DNA of 64,000 nucleotides from Leptospiraceae bacterium (GTDB lineage Bacteria > Spirochaetota > Leptospiria > Leptospirales > Leptospiraceae): NCBI GenBank assembly GCA_022402465.1, contig JAKRSH010000034.1, positions 78,627-142,626 on the forward strand, in the 5' to 3' direction. The position numbers and the translations under genes are program-made. The notes beneath the pieces were generated by a model that was given only the letters and a program-made list of their open reading frames with translations, was not told the origin of the DNA and ran no database searches. The stretch's first letter is position 1; every line of letters starts with the position of its first letter. This document shows, in pieces, positions 16,807 to 26,795 of the stretch.

Positions 16807-16845
16807 GGGCTTGATTCTCTTAAACCAGTGTCTAGACTTAGGGTT

Positions 16846-18957
16846 CTATTCTTCTGAATTATTGACTTTGTATTTCTTCATCAATTCTTCCGCTACGTTT
16901 CTTGGAACTTGAGAATATTTTGCAAATTCCATAGCAAATTCAGCCTTACCCTGGGTGGAAGATCTAAGCACTGTAGAGTAACCAAACATTTCCGAAAGAG
17001 GAACCTCAGCTTCTACTTTGCAGTAGTTATCTTCTTCGGTTGTGTTCTGGATTACACCACGTCTCTGGTTCAAGGAAGCCAATATAGCTCCTTGGAATTC
17101 CGAAGGTCCTTCCACATCTACTTTCATAATCGGTTCTAAGATAATTGGATTCGCTTTGGAAAAGCCTTGTCTAAATCCATATCTTGCTCCAATTTGGAAA
17201 GCCATATCAGAAGAGTCCACATCATGGTAGGCTCCATCATTGATAACAGCTCGAACACCAATGATAGGAAATCCTATCATGCTCCCTCTTGGAAGGCAGG
17301 ATCTAAATCCTTTATCACAAGAACCTATGTATTCACGTGGAATGGATCCACCAACAATGTTATCCACGAATTCGTAGTCTTTACCTTCTTCAGCAGGAAT
17401 GGGCTCAAGGTAGCCAGCCACTCTTGAAAATTGTCCCTGACCACCAGTTTGTTTCTTATGGGTGTAATCGAAATCAGCTCTTTGGGTGATTGTTTCACGG
17501 AAGGCAACCTGAGGTGCTCCAGTAACTAAATCAACACCATATTCCCGCTTCATTCTTTCAATATAAACTTCTAAGTGCAATTCACCCATTCCTTTGATGA
17601 TGGTCTGACCAGATTCTTGGTCGACCTCTGTTTGGAAGGTTGGGTCTTCTTTTGTAAATCGGTTGAGGGCTTTGGCAAGATTTGCTAATTGCTTAGATTC
17701 TTTACATTCAATAGTTAAGGAAATCACAGGATTTGGAACAAACATAGATTCCATAGTCAACTTAGATTTACCATCTGTGAATGTATCCCCAGATGCACAA
17801 TCAATACCAAATAAGGCTACGATGTCACCTGCTTCTGCTGAGGCGATTTCCTCCATTTCATTGGAATGCATACGTACAAGTCGTCCCACATTGTGCTTCT
17901 TTCCAGTGGAGGAGTTGTAAATAGCCATACCTTTTTGGATCTTTCCTTGGTAAACTCGAATATATGTTAGCTGACCATATCGTCCATCTTCCAATTTGAA
18001 TGCAAGACAAACCAAAGGTTTCTCAGCATCAGAAACTAAAGTAATTTCTGAATCTTCATTTCCGATTTCCATAGCCGTGTTCTTAACGTCCATAGGAGAT
18101 CCAAGATAATCAGCGACACCATCTAGCAGAGTCTGAACTCCTTTGTTCTTAAATGCAGAACCCATGAAGACAGGAACTAATTTCAATGCGAGAACGCCAT
18201 TTCGAACAGCTTCTTTGATCAATTCAGGAGTTGGCTCACCTTCTAGCATAGCTTCCGTTAATGCATCTGAAAATAAGGAAGCAGCATCTAGCAAGGCTTC
18301 TCTTTTTTCATTGGCTAATTCGACTAATTCTTCAGGAATTTCCTTTTCAACAATTTGTAGACCATTCTCTCCTTCAAAATAAAGAGCTTTCATGGTTACT
18401 AAATCAACTACACCCTTGAGATCATTCTCTAAACCTATGGGTAGTTGGATGGCGTGGGCATTCAAATGAAGCTTCTCACGTAGCTGGCTAATAACTTTCC
18501 AAGGATTGGCACCAGTTCTATCCAATTTGTTGATAAAAGCTAGTCTTGGAACATTGTATCTTTTCATCTGTCTATCAACAGTGATGGATTGAGATTGAAC
18601 TCCAGCCACTCCACATAGAACCATAATAGCTGAATCGAGAACTCTCAGAGATCTCTCAACTTCTATAGTGAAGTCAACGTGACCTGGTGTATCAATGATG
18701 TTGATAGAAGTATCTTTCCAGGTGCAATAGGTTGCTGCAGATTGAATTGTAATTCCACGTTCTCTTTCAAGATCCATAGAGTCCATCTTAGCACCAACTC
18801 CGTCCTTTCCTCGAACTTCATGGATAGCATGGATACGATTTGTATAAAATAAAATACGCTCTGTTAAGGTTGTCTTCCCTGAATCGATGTGTGCAGAAAT
18901 CCCTATATTTCTAGTCTTGAGTAATTTCTCAGAAGGGGTAAATGTGGCAGTGCTCAT
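16846..18957 (-). CDS. fusA: Elongation factor G (mitochondrial-EFG1-like type)
   Basis: The ATG at 18957 follows TTGAGGAAACT and gives 703 residues; a longer frame from 18984 lacks an RBS. G motifs are intact: [34 protein letters not shown] and GSAFKNKG. It drives GTP-dependent translocation on the ribosome. The sequence [20 protein letters not shown] and the [20 protein letters not shown] block resemble mitochondrial EFG1 and the spirochaete spdEFG1 class, rather than the AHIDAGKTTTTER of classical bacterial EF-G. A second, recycling-type EF-G would be expected elsewhere in such a genome. It stands alone, away from rpsL/rpsG and tuf. Confidence 0.97.
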   Translation of the reverse strand: MSTATFTPSEKLLKTRNIGISAHIDSGKTTLTERILFYTNRIHAIHEVRGKDGVGAKMDSMDLERERGITIQSAATYCTWKDTSINIIDTPGHVDFTIEVERSLRVLDSAIMVLCGVAGVQSQSITVDRQMKRYNVPRLAFINKLDRTGANPWKVISQLREKLHLNAHAIQLPIGLENDLKGVVDLVTMKALYFEGENGLQIVEKEIPEELVELANEKREALLDAASLFSDALTEAMLEGEPTPELIKEAVRNGVLALKLVPVFMGSAFKNKGVQTLLDGVADYLGSPMDVKNTAMEIGNEDSEITLVSDAEKPLVCLAFKLEDGRYGQLTYIRVYQGKIQKGMAIYNSSTGKKHNVGRLVRMHSNEMEEIASAEAGDIVALFGIDCASGDTFTDGKSKLTMESMFVPNPVISLTIECKESKQLANLAKALNRFTKEDPTFQTEVDQESGQTIIKGMGELHLEVYIERMKREYGVDLVTGAPQVAFRETITQRADFDYTHKKQTGGQGQFSRVAGYLEPIPAEEGKDYEFVDNIVGGSIPREYIGSCDKGFRSCLPRGSMIGFPIIGVRAVINDGAYHDVDSSDMAFQIGARYGFRQGFSKANPIILEPIMKVDVEGPSEFQGAILASLNQRRGVIQNTTEEDNYCKVEAEVPLSEMFGYSTVLRSSTQGKAEFAMEFAKYSQVPRNVAEELMKKYKVNNSEE

Positions 18958-19055
18958 AGTTTCCTCAATTTTAATTATTACCAATCTGGTAAATCGACCT
19001 CTCTTGTAAAGGAATTTTGGTTGGGTTTTCTGTAGTGTTTTCCATACTTGCCTAG

Positions 19056-20696
19056 ATGAAATGGTTCATGGAATTCTTAAGTCGGTTCTCCGTAGCAAGA
19101 TCCGTAGTAGGAGGATTCTTTCTTCTTATCTTGGTAGGTAGTTTTTTTATCTATGGATTTGAAAAGGGTGCCTTATCTTATGTTGACTCTTTTTATCTTT
19201 CTGCTTCTTCTGTTTGCGTTACAGGACTTACACCTGTTCCCTTATCGGAATTAAATTTCCTGACCCAATTGACAATCATGATCTTAATCCAATTAGGTGG
19301 ATTGGGTATTATAACATTTACTGTTGTAATTGGTATTTTGATATTAAAAGGTTTATCGAGAAATACAAAATTTCATCAATTCATAAAAGATGCTATAGAT
19401 TCCACTGAAGAAACAGATACGAGTAGCAAGTTTACGGAAGAAAATAATTCTAGTATAGAAGCGGTGAGTTTAGGAAAGGATGAAGGTTCTACTACTCCAA
19501 GGCAGCCCACCTCAACAGATACAATTTCTAAAGAAAAGGATGAACCAACCGTACTTCGTGTGCTATTTTCTATTATCAATATTTCATTTACTATAGAAGC
19601 CATAGGTACCTATTTAATTTATGTTAATTTTCCAGAAAATATCCCAGAGAACGTGGATAGATTTTTTCTTAGTCTTTTCACTTCAATTTCAGCTTTTAAT
19701 AATGCTGGTTTTTCTATACTAGATGACCTTTCTATCATAACCTACTACCCAAGTTCACTTTATATAATTTCAGGACTCGTAATTCTCGGTGGTATTGGCT
19801 TCCCTGTGATCATTTATGTTGAGAAGATTCTATTGCAATCTCTGCATAGGATAATGTTTTACTTGGAAGCTAATTTAGAAACCTATTATGTTCGCAAAAT
19901 CATGGATCATCCCGAAAGAGAAGAGCTGCCTCGTTTTTTTCCAATAATTCTGAAAATATCCCATTCCTTGGATGAAAACATAACCGAATATGACAGTCAT
20001 TTGTTGGGAAGTTCGAATAAGATCCAGTGGAAGGTTTTACTTTATGGAACTTTAGGGCTTTTAACATTGGGCACATTCTTTGTCTTATTGCAAGAATCTT
20101 CCAATCCTCATACCTTATATGGAATGGAGCCAGCCGTCAAATTTGCGAATGCTTTTTTTATATCCGTTTGTTCAAGAACAGCTGGTTTTAATTCTATAGA
20201 TTTATCAGGCGTTAATGATCCAACAATTGTTATGATTATTGTGCTCATGTTTATTGGTGGTGGTCCTCAAGGAACCGCTGGAGGGGTAAAGATTACAACT
20301 GTTGTAATTCTATTAGCTTACCTAAAGAATGTGATCAATCCTGCTAAGAGTGTTCGTTTGTTCGGTGAAATTGTATCGAAAAATTCTATAGCAATTAGTA
20401 TACGGGTTTACTTCCTCGCGACAACGATAATCGCTCTAATATTTTTATTTCTGACCTTACTAAATCAAAATGAGCATATTTTGCATGTAATCTTTTTTGA
20501 ATTGATATCTGCCTTCTCGACAGTGGGTTTTTCTTTGGGCCTTACTCCAACCTTGGGTGATGTGGAGAAATTGTTTTATTGCCTAGTTATGTTTGTGGGA
20601 CGAATCGGAATTTTTACTATACTCATCGCTGCAACAGGGCATACTGGCGTTCCTAGAATGGGCGATGACGATGGAGTCAAGATCCAGGTTGGATAG
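19056..20696 (+). CDS. TrkH/KtrB-family potassium (or sodium-coupled) uptake channel subunit
   Basis: A 546-residue membrane protein with the four M1-P-M2 units of TrkH/KtrB. Filter segments are visible ([44 protein letters not shown]) together with [15 protein letters not shown] and the closing [12 protein letters not shown] hydrophilic insert at about residues 105-165, rich in Ser, Thr, Glu and Lys, separates the first unit and is unusual for the family. The partner TrkA/KtrA subunit is not adjacent. It may share a transcript with the following gene, whose start is 46 bases downstream. Confidence 0.92.
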   Translation: MKWFMEFLSRFSVARSVVGGFFLLILVGSFFIYGFEKGALSYVDSFYLSASSVCVTGLTPVPLSELNFLTQLTIMILIQLGGLGIITFTVVIGILILKGLSRNTKFHQFIKDAIDSTEETDTSSKFTEENNSSIEAVSLGKDEGSTTPRQPTSTDTISKEKDEPTVLRVLFSIINISFTIEAIGTYLIYVNFPENIPENVDRFFLSLFTSISAFNNAGFSILDDLSIITYYPSSLYIISGLVILGGIGFPVIIYVEKILLQSLHRIMFYLEANLETYYVRKIMDHPEREELPRFFPIILKISHSLDENITEYDSHLLGSSNKIQWKVLLYGTLGLLTLGTFFVLLQESSNPHTLYGMEPAVKFANAFFISVCSRTAGFNSIDLSGVNDPTIVMIIVLMFIGGGPQGTAGGVKITTVVILLAYLKNVINPAKSVRLFGEIVSKNSIAISIRVYFLATTIIALIFLFLTLLNQNEHILHVIFFELISAFSTVGFSLGLTPTLGDVEKLFYCLVMFVGRIGIFTILIAATGHTGVPRMGDDDGVKIQVG

Positions 20697-20742
20697 GTGT
20701 TTTTAGATTGAAATTTTGATTCTTAGAGATATTTTGGAGATT

Positions 20743-21759
20743 ATGAAAGTAAAAGATTATTTTAAAATTGAATGGAAGAGACCAGATCTGAGCAATGAAG
20801 AAGCTAAGAAAGAATCTCGCAAAAATGCATTATCCGAAAAGCTAGAAGCAATCTATTCCCGCATGGAGACAGTTGAAATCTTAAATTCAAATGGGAAATC
20901 CGCGGATTCTTTTGTTCTTTCTGAGTTGCTTTTACTGGATTTATTCAATGTTATAGCAGAATACAAAAATTTTCACCCAGCTAAGGATTCTAAAGAAATC
21001 GTATCCAAAATTTCTTCCTTACCTGAGTCCCTCTCCAAATTGTTCTCCGATCAGAAAGAACTACTTGGTATAAAAGAATTAGCAATCAATGAAGAAAATG
21101 CAGAAATTTGCGAAGAGCAGTTAGCAGTTATTCTAGTTGGCTTAGAAAAATACCTAAAGCAAATCCGTAGATCTGAATTACATACAAGCTTAGACGATGT
21201 AAAGAAAAGATGGAGAGTTCAAGTTGGTACTTTGCTTGGAATCTTTTCTCTGATTGTTGGCTCTTTCATTTACCAAAAAGTGAAATATCCAAATTTCGAA
21301 GATGGCAAAGCTCAATTATTTTTGTTAAGTGATGAAAGTCCTGTTGCTATAGAAGCTAACTCTCTTACTTTACCTGTGCAACAAAGTAAGAAAGGGGAAT
21401 GGGTCGAATATAATTTTGAGATAAGTTCACCTATTGCATTTTCATCCATAAGGATTGATCCAGTAGATCAAAGAAGAATGAAATTTTCAATTTCTGAGCT
21501 TACGATTCTTGGTGAGAAAGATAAAGTTCTCTACAGAAGAGATTTTGTATTGAATGAAAATTTTCTAATTAAGGACTATGCAAGTATAGGAGAGATGAAT
21601 GATCTCAAAGCAGGAAAGGCAAAACCTGGGGGTTTTGTTGAGATGGTCAGCACTGGTTCCAATCCTTATTTTGTATTAAAGACTGCTCCCATTACAAATG
21701 CCAAAAAAATTATTCTAAAAACTAGAATCACAGAAGAACGTTATAAATTTAAGGATTGA
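20743..21759 (+). CDS. Unknown single-pass membrane protein
   Basis: I do not recognise this family. The ATG at 20743 follows TTTTGGAGATT; an in-frame upstream start has no RBS. It gives 338 residues. The N-terminal 165 residues are helical and charged. A transmembrane segment at about residues 170-190 (VGTLLGIFSLIVGSFIYQ) is followed by a beta-rich domain (VEYNFEISSPIAFSSIRIDP, then AFSSIRIDPVDQRRMKFSI) that recalls exported beta-sandwich domains. Inside-to-outside topology is likely. It ends 3 bases before the UbiA-type gene, so the two are probably translated together. Confidence 0.6.
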   Translation: MKVKDYFKIEWKRPDLSNEEAKKESRKNALSEKLEAIYSRMETVEILNSNGKSADSFVLSELLLLDLFNVIAEYKNFHPAKDSKEIVSKISSLPESLSKLFSDQKELLGIKELAINEENAEICEEQLAVILVGLEKYLKQIRRSELHTSLDDVKKRWRVQVGTLLGIFSLIVGSFIYQKVKYPNFEDGKAQLFLLSDESPVAIEANSLTLPVQQSKKGEWVEYNFEISSPIAFSSIRIDPVDQRRMKFSISELTILGEKDKVLYRRDFVLNENFLIKDYASIGEMNDLKAGKAKPGGFVEMVSTGSNPYFVLKTAPITNAKKIILKTRITEERYKFKD

Positions 21760-21762
21760 TTT

Positions 21763-22671
21763 TTGAAAAAAATCTTTTACAATTATCTTCTCTTAATGAG
21801 GGTCCCGCAATGGATTAAGAATATAATCCTATTTGCAGGGATTCTCTTTGGAAAGAAAATAACTGATCAATCTGCCTTTATAACAGTGGTTTTTGCCTTT
21901 TTTTTATTTTCTATAATCGCATCCTGTCAATATGTTATTAATGATTATTTAGATAGAGAGGAAGATGCTAGACATCCAGAGAAGAAGAAGCGTCCTATTG
22001 CTTCTGGGGCTATTGATGGATCCATCGCACTTGCCATAACTCTTATTATACTGCCATTGGCCTTAGTTGCTTCCTATATATTAAATCATGCTTTCGCGTT
22101 TATAGTTTTATTTTATTTATTATTTAATATAGTCTATAGCAAATACTTGAAGCACCAAGTTATCTTAGATGTAATGAGTATTAGTATAGGCTTCGTTCTA
22201 CGAGCCATTGCTGGTGCGATTGTTATTGATGTAGCATTTTCATCTTGGTTACTGTTGTGTACATTTATGTTATCCCTATTTTGGGGATTTAGTAAAAGAC
22301 GAGGGGAGCTGGATCTTTTAGAAGGGAATGCTGGTAAACACAGGAAAATACTTAATGAATATTCCACATCCTTCTTGGATCTTATGATGTCTATAGTTGC
22401 GACTATGACATTGATGAGCTATGTCATGTATACAATTTCACCTTCAACCATCCAAAATCTTGGAACAGACAAAATGATTTATACAGTTCCAGTTGTAGTT
22501 TATGCAATCTTTAGGAGTTTGTACATAATTTATATCAAGAATATGGGTCATAATCCAACTAAGGCTATTTTAACTGACCGTTCCGTAATAGCTTCCGGCT
22601 TTTTATGGCTAGCTATTGTTTTTATTGTAATGTATGCAAAGCTTGAGTTTAATCTTCCAACGGAGTTTTGA
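21763..22671 (+). CDS. UbiA-family prenyltransferase, decaprenyl-phosphate phosphoribosyltransferase type
   Basis: A 302-residue protein starting with TTG. It opens MRVPQWIKNIILFAGILFG and has the first Asp-rich motif NDYLDREEDARHPEKKKRPI followed by ASG, which defines the 5-phosphoribosyl-1-phosphate:decaprenyl-phosphate branch of the UbiA superfamily. The second motif region reads SISIGFVLRAIAGAI. Eight or so transmembrane helices are visible. Known members attach a ribose-5-phosphate to polyprenyl phosphate, the lipid donor for pentose sugars in the envelope. The stop codon overlaps the next ATG (TGATG), indicating tight coupling. Reductase/epimerase partners are not in the window. Confidence 0.85.
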   Translation: MKKIFYNYLLLMRVPQWIKNIILFAGILFGKKITDQSAFITVVFAFFLFSIIASCQYVINDYLDREEDARHPEKKKRPIASGAIDGSIALAITLIILPLALVASYILNHAFAFIVLFYLLFNIVYSKYLKHQVILDVMSISIGFVLRAIAGAIVIDVAFSSWLLLCTFMLSLFWGFSKRRGELDLLEGNAGKHRKILNEYSTSFLDLMMSIVATMTLMSYVMYTISPSTIQNLGTDKMIYTVPVVVYAIFRSLYIIYIKNMGHNPTKAILTDRSVIASGFLWLAIVFIVMYAKLEFNLPTEF

Positions 22672-23201
22672 TGGACGCCAAAGATTTACGATACCATAAG
22701 AAAAATACTTGGATTAAATATTTACTGCTCTTTATTGGCTTCACTTTTATTTCATTGAGTTTGGCATTTTTTCGGGGATCTGATCATGGGACAGTTCCGA
22801 AATTAGATGGCTTAATTTGGATTCAAGGATCGGAAGAGAAAGATTTAAAGGCTAAGCAAGCTACTGTTTTTTATTTTTGGGCAACTTGGTGTTCAGTTTG
22901 TAAATTAAATGAACCTTTCTTGAAATTCGCCCTGAATGGAATACAAGATAAAAATGTAAATTTTGTTTCTGTTGAAGAAGGCTCAGTCCCTCCTAAAGAA
23001 TTAAAAGATTTTTTAAAAGACAAAGACATTCAATTTCCTGTAGTCGTGCTTCCTTCCAAGGGAATCCAAGATTTCAATGTCACCGCTTATCCTACTACTA
23101 TCTTTGTTGATTCAAACCAAAATATTCGATTTGTAGACTCTGGAATTTTGAGTCCAATTAGCTTTTGGATTCGTTTGTATATTACCAAAATTTTTTCATG
23201 A
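22671..23201 (+). CDS. TlpA-like thioredoxin-fold membrane protein
   Basis: The ATG at 22671 overlaps the UbiA-type stop and has CGGAGTTTT upstream; 176 residues. One N-terminal transmembrane helix (residues about 17-35) anchors a thioredoxin-like domain outside the membrane. The active site is FWATWCSVCKLNEP, a CxxC typical of TlpA/ResA-type thiol reductases, and the cis-Pro loop is AYPTTIF. It may keep cysteines of exported or membrane proteins reduced or formed. Its last codon overlaps the start of the HExxH gene (ATGA), so the pair is coupled; whether it serves that enzyme is unknown. Confidence 0.88.
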   Translation: MDAKDLRYHKKNTWIKYLLLFIGFTFISLSLAFFRGSDHGTVPKLDGLIWIQGSEEKDLKAKQATVFYFWATWCSVCKLNEPFLKFALNGIQDKNVNFVSVEEGSVPPKELKDFLKDKDIQFPVVVLPSKGIQDFNVTAYPTTIFVDSNQNIRFVDSGILSPISFWIRLYITKIFS

Positions 23202-24436
23202 ATCCCAATTTATATTTTTTTTCTTCTAAGAGGCTTGCCAATTGGAAGGAGGAATACTTAAATCATATTTATAATGAAAATTTAAAATTACTAAATCAAA
23301 TTTCATTTCTAGCTTCTACCAAAATAAAATTGGAGCAAATGTTAAATTTTTATCTTTCTAAGCAAGCGATAGCTTGTTTAGAATTTGTTTCTATCCACCT
23401 TAGTGAATACCAATATTTTTCTGATATGGATGATTATCTTTCCTCATACTCAGGCAATGAGAATGAACTACTAGATACAATCTTATTCAACCTGGAATCT
23501 GATTTTTCTGAAGAATCAACTTATTCTTTGCAATTTATACAATATACTAAGTCAAGAAATTTGAAATGGCAAAGCTTTCCATCTAAGATGGCAACAAAGT
23601 CTTTAAGCCAAGCATTGAAAATTCAATCCAATTTACTTCCTAATAAAGATTCGAAATATTATAAAAAATACAAACATAGATTAAAATCTCCTTCCCAGAC
23701 TGGAAAGATTCTAGATGACACAAAATATATCCAAATAAAAAGGACAGACGAATCTAAATATTTACAATTGATTCATGCAAAAAATAAACTTACAGAATTG
23801 TGGCCAGAAGGTACTGAAGTATTTACAGTATTGACTGATCGTATTCATTTAGTTAGATCAAAGAATCTGGTGAGCTTTAGTCACTTTACAGAACAAGGCA
23901 TTACATATATGAATCTTTGGGGCAGGGATTTTCTAGATACCATGGACGATCTTATCCATGAAAATTCCCACCATCATTTGAATCTAATTTTGAAAAAATT
24001 TAAAATATTAAAGACAAAATCTTCAGATGAAGTCTATTACTCCCCTTGGAGACATGAGCTTAGGTCTTTGTATGCTATCCTTCATTCTGTATTTACTTTT
24101 ACTTGTGGTGCACTTTTGTTCGAAGTTTTGATTGAAAGAGAAAAAGATGAAACAGCTAAGACTTTAAAAAAATTTCGAGATAAAATTCGATTCCGTTTTA
24201 TGGAAGAGTCTTACAATTTATCATTCAGTTTACAGGATTTGCAGAAGGCGGTTCTAAAGAACACATTTACTAATAAGGGTAAACTGCTGATTCTAGAACT
24301 GCAATCTATCAATACTAGACATTTAAAGAAAATAGATTCACTTAAGCCCATACTAAAGAAGGCATCCCTAAGAAAGATCAATGAGCTTCAGAGCTCACTT
24401 GCTAAGAAACGAAAGGAATTTAATCTAAGTTTTTAA
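23198..24436 (+). CDS. HExxH-type putative peptide hydroxylase (TIGR04267-like)
   Basis: The ATG at 23198 overlaps the previous stop (ATGA); 412 residues, no signal peptide. Its C-terminal half has LIHENSHHHLNLIL (His254, Glu255, His258) followed by VYYSPWRHELRSLYAILHSV. This combination, HExxH with a later 'YSPWR..pR.l...lH', is the mark of the aKG-HExxH family, formerly the 'HEXXH motif domain' linked to ribosomal peptide clusters and now associated with Fe/2-oxoglutarate peptide beta-hydroxylation. The N-terminal half is helical and unrecognised. No short precursor peptide is seen nearby; the substrate could be a neighbour or a distant protein. The family call is by motif only. Confidence 0.7.
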   Translation: MNPNLYFFSSKRLANWKEEYLNHIYNENLKLLNQISFLASTKIKLEQMLNFYLSKQAIACLEFVSIHLSEYQYFSDMDDYLSSYSGNENELLDTILFNLESDFSEESTYSLQFIQYTKSRNLKWQSFPSKMATKSLSQALKIQSNLLPNKDSKYYKKYKHRLKSPSQTGKILDDTKYIQIKRTDESKYLQLIHAKNKLTELWPEGTEVFTVLTDRIHLVRSKNLVSFSHFTEQGITYMNLWGRDFLDTMDDLIHENSHHHLNLILKKFKILKTKSSDEVYYSPWRHELRSLYAILHSVFTFTCGALLFEVLIEREKDETAKTLKKFRDKIRFRFMEESYNLSFSLQDLQKAVLKNTFTNKGKLLILELQSINTRHLKKIDSLKPILKKASLRKINELQSSLAKKRKEFNLSF

Positions 24437-24459
24437 ATTAAGAACCGATACATTAAGAT

Positions 24460-25230
24460 ATGGAACCATCTTTTAAACCTAAACCACTTTTAAACAAAAG
24501 TGAATTAAAGAATATTAAAAGACAGAGAACCAAAATTGAAGGCAAGAAAGTTGTTACGGATGATGTACGTAAACTAAAAAGCTTAAAAGTAACACCTGAA
24601 TTATCTGAAGAAGAAGAAATTAATTATTATAAAGAACCGATTTGGATAGAATACTATATTCCAAAAGAATCTAGATTTGCCTATGAAACCAAGTTTTTAT
24701 ATATAAAGCTTATCGATCCTGAGGATAGAGAGGATGGATTAGATCGCTATCTGAAAATATATAAAGATAAAAATGAATTTTTCGATGTGATTCGATTCAT
24801 GGGAGAGTATCCGAAAAATAATGAAATCATAGAAAGATCTTACCATGATAGAATGGGGATGTTAAATACAATTAATAGGATATTAAGAAATTATGAAAAG
24901 ACATCAGATCCTGCTGAGCTAAAAGAAGCTTGCTATGTTGTGGAAGGATTAATAAAATTTGAACCCACTCTAGCAACCATTCAATTGTTTCCAGATTATT
25001 TAATCTATAACTTGAATTGGATGATACGGGAATTAAATAAATTTAAAATCACCTTTTCATTAGAGGACTCAACAATTTCTTTATTGATTAAGAGAAGAAA
25101 TGAATTTTGGGAAACTCATGATTTAGAAATGGATGAAGACTTTGATTTACTTGCAGCCTTATTTTATGAACAAGCTTTTCCGCATAGAGGTGCCGAGGAG
25201 CTTCAGGCAGATGATTTTTTAATGGAATAA
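24460..25230 (+). CDS. Unknown cytosolic protein
   Basis: I do not recognise this 256-residue protein. It has a very basic N-terminus (KSELKNIKRQRTKIEGKKVV), an acidic middle (TPELSEEEEINYYKEP) and a helical C-terminal half ending in an acidic tail (RGAEELQADDFLME). There are no transmembrane segments and no cysteine motif; only one Cys is present. It follows the HExxH gene by 23 bases in the same direction and is the last gene of the run, so it is a candidate partner or substrate of that enzyme. Its 3' end overlaps the convergent gene by 12 bases. Confidence 0.6.
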   Translation: MEPSFKPKPLLNKSELKNIKRQRTKIEGKKVVTDDVRKLKSLKVTPELSEEEEINYYKEPIWIEYYIPKESRFAYETKFLYIKLIDPEDREDGLDRYLKIYKDKNEFFDVIRFMGEYPKNNEIIERSYHDRMGMLNTINRILRNYEKTSDPAELKEACYVVEGLIKFEPTLATIQLFPDYLIYNLNWMIRELNKFKITFSLEDSTISLLIKRRNEFWETHDLEMDEDFDLLAALFYEQAFPHRGAEELQADDFLME

Positions 25231-26124
25231 TTCATCCTCCAGAAGCCATTTAAATTGTTTAGCGAAATCAAGCATTTTTATAGCCTCACCATTTATTTTA
25301 TGAATTATATCTTCATCTCTTAAGTCAATTCCCTTAAGTTGAAATCGGACAGTCTTATCCCAATGAAGTATAGATCTACGTTCTAATTCAACTAAAGGAT
25401 TTGGTGTTATAAATAAACTATGAACTATGCTCTGAAGTAGTTGTTTCTCAGTCATGAGAATGTGTGAGATTCTACTGATGCCATTCATAAGATTTTTAGC
25501 AAGTCCTGGAACATGAAAATTTTTGAGTCCAAGTATCAGTGGAATATGATTGGACCTTTCTATGGAATGATCTAGCCATTCAATGCAATTACGATTAGAT
25601 TCTAAGGCAAGATCCCAGTTCAAAATAACACAGTCAGGCTTGGCACTGGGAATTGATTCGAGTAAATCTGTCCATTGCAAAGGGAGCATTACTCTGTGAC
25701 CTATAGATTCGAATATCTCTTTTAGAATTATATCTAGATAAGGTTTTCCAGAATAAATCCAAATAACAAGGCTTTTCTCTTTAGGACTTAAACTTTCAAC
25801 TGGTAACTGGTTAATATAATTAATATCCGACCATATTTTAGAATATCCCAATCGAAAGATTTTAAGTTTTTCTTCTTTATTCAATTCACCTAGAATTAAG
25901 GTATCCCAATAATTATTTCTAACTTCCGTTAAAACTTCAATTTTGGGATTTGTGAAAATATAACAAGATGATTCTGCAGGAGGTAGAATCGGAATGTCCA
26001 TTTTACCAGAAATATTTTGAGCAGAAATGGATTTCCATTTTAGAAACTGATTTAGAAAATCCGAGGAAGCCTCATCAAGATTTGACTTGATTATACATTG
26101 TATGAAACGTTTCTTTCCTAGCAC
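25219..26124 (-). CDS. Unknown protein, possibly receiver-like
   Basis: A 301-residue protein with no signal peptide or transmembrane helix. Residues about 118-225 look like an alternating alpha/beta unit (KSLVIWIYSGKPYLDIILKE, PDCVILNWDLALES, HIPLILGLKNF) reminiscent of a response-regulator receiver. The phosphorylation Asp would be in NWDLAL, but the acidic pocket after beta1 is missing. The N-terminal part and the C-terminal 70 residues are unrecognised. It stands alone between convergent and divergent genes and has no partner kinase nearby. I regard the receiver idea as tentative. Confidence 0.55.
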   Translation of the reverse strand: MLGKKRFIQCIIKSNLDEASSDFLNQFLKWKSISAQNISGKMDIPILPPAESSCYIFTNPKIEVLTEVRNNYWDTLILGELNKEEKLKIFRLGYSKIWSDINYINQLPVESLSPKEKSLVIWIYSGKPYLDIILKEIFESIGHRVMLPLQWTDLLESIPSAKPDCVILNWDLALESNRNCIEWLDHSIERSNHIPLILGLKNFHVPGLAKNLMNGISRISHILMTEKQLLQSIVHSLFITPNPLVELERRSILHWDKTVRFQLKGIDLRDEDIIHKINGEAIKMLDFAKQFKWLLEDELFH

Positions 26125-26182
26125 TCTTGCATTATTTTAGTTGACCCATGGATTGTTAAGTAGAATACTTAGGTAGATTTCT

Positions 26183-26737
26183 ATGAAAGTTCTTAAACGA
26201 TACGCAAATCGACGACTCTATGATCCTGAGACAAGTAAAACAATCACCCTTGAAGATGTTGCTGAAATGATACTGAATGGCAGTGAGGTAAAGGTTATTG
26301 ATAATCTCACAGGCAATGATATCACACCTAAAATTTTGGGACAGACCTTTCTTAAAGTAAGTCTTGGACAGAGGAATGAAGATTTTAGTAATTTCATGCT
26401 TACCGCTTTGATTCGAGAAACTGGGAAAAATATTTCAGGTCTTTTTGAACGTTTGGTACTGGGAGGCATAGGTTCCGGGTATTTAAACCAAGCAAGAGTA
26501 GAGAAAATCATCCAAAGCATGGTCAATTTGGGAGAATTGAATTCTTCAGAAATCGTCTCTTATAAAGAAGATCTTCTGAGAAATCTAGCTTCACGAACGA
26601 GTGAGAAAAAGGATCAAATCCTAAAAGATCTTGGTAAATTAAGTGAAACCCTCATTGAAGATCAAGCGAATGCAAATGCTTTTGATATTTCAGACAGAAT
26701 GAATGAAGTTGCTGAAAAATTGAAAGAAAAAAAGTAG
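26183..26737 (+). CDS. PhaR-like polyhydroxyalkanoate synthesis regulator
   Basis: A 184-residue protein whose first 60 residues are the PHA-accumulation regulator DNA-binding domain: [20 protein letters not shown] followed by LEDVAEMI. The characteristic '[10 protein letters not shown]..s.yitl.d' is present. The C-terminal part is helical with [20 protein letters not shown] and a charged end, probably for oligomer or granule contact. Known PhaR proteins repress phasin genes and bind PHA granules. A phasin-like gene sits 16 kb away in the same window, which fits, but no PHA synthase is present here. It starts divergently from the gene at 25219-26124. Confidence 0.87.
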   Translation: MKVLKRYANRRLYDPETSKTITLEDVAEMILNGSEVKVIDNLTGNDITPKILGQTFLKVSLGQRNEDFSNFMLTALIRETGKNISGLFERLVLGGIGSGYLNQARVEKIIQSMVNLGELNSSEIVSYKEDLLRNLASRTSEKKDQILKDLGKLSETLIEDQANANAFDISDRMNEVAEKLKEKK

Positions 26738-26795
26738 CCTAGCCTAATCAAGATGTGAATTTAAAAAACCGATGTTATAAGTTAGGGAGTAGCAG

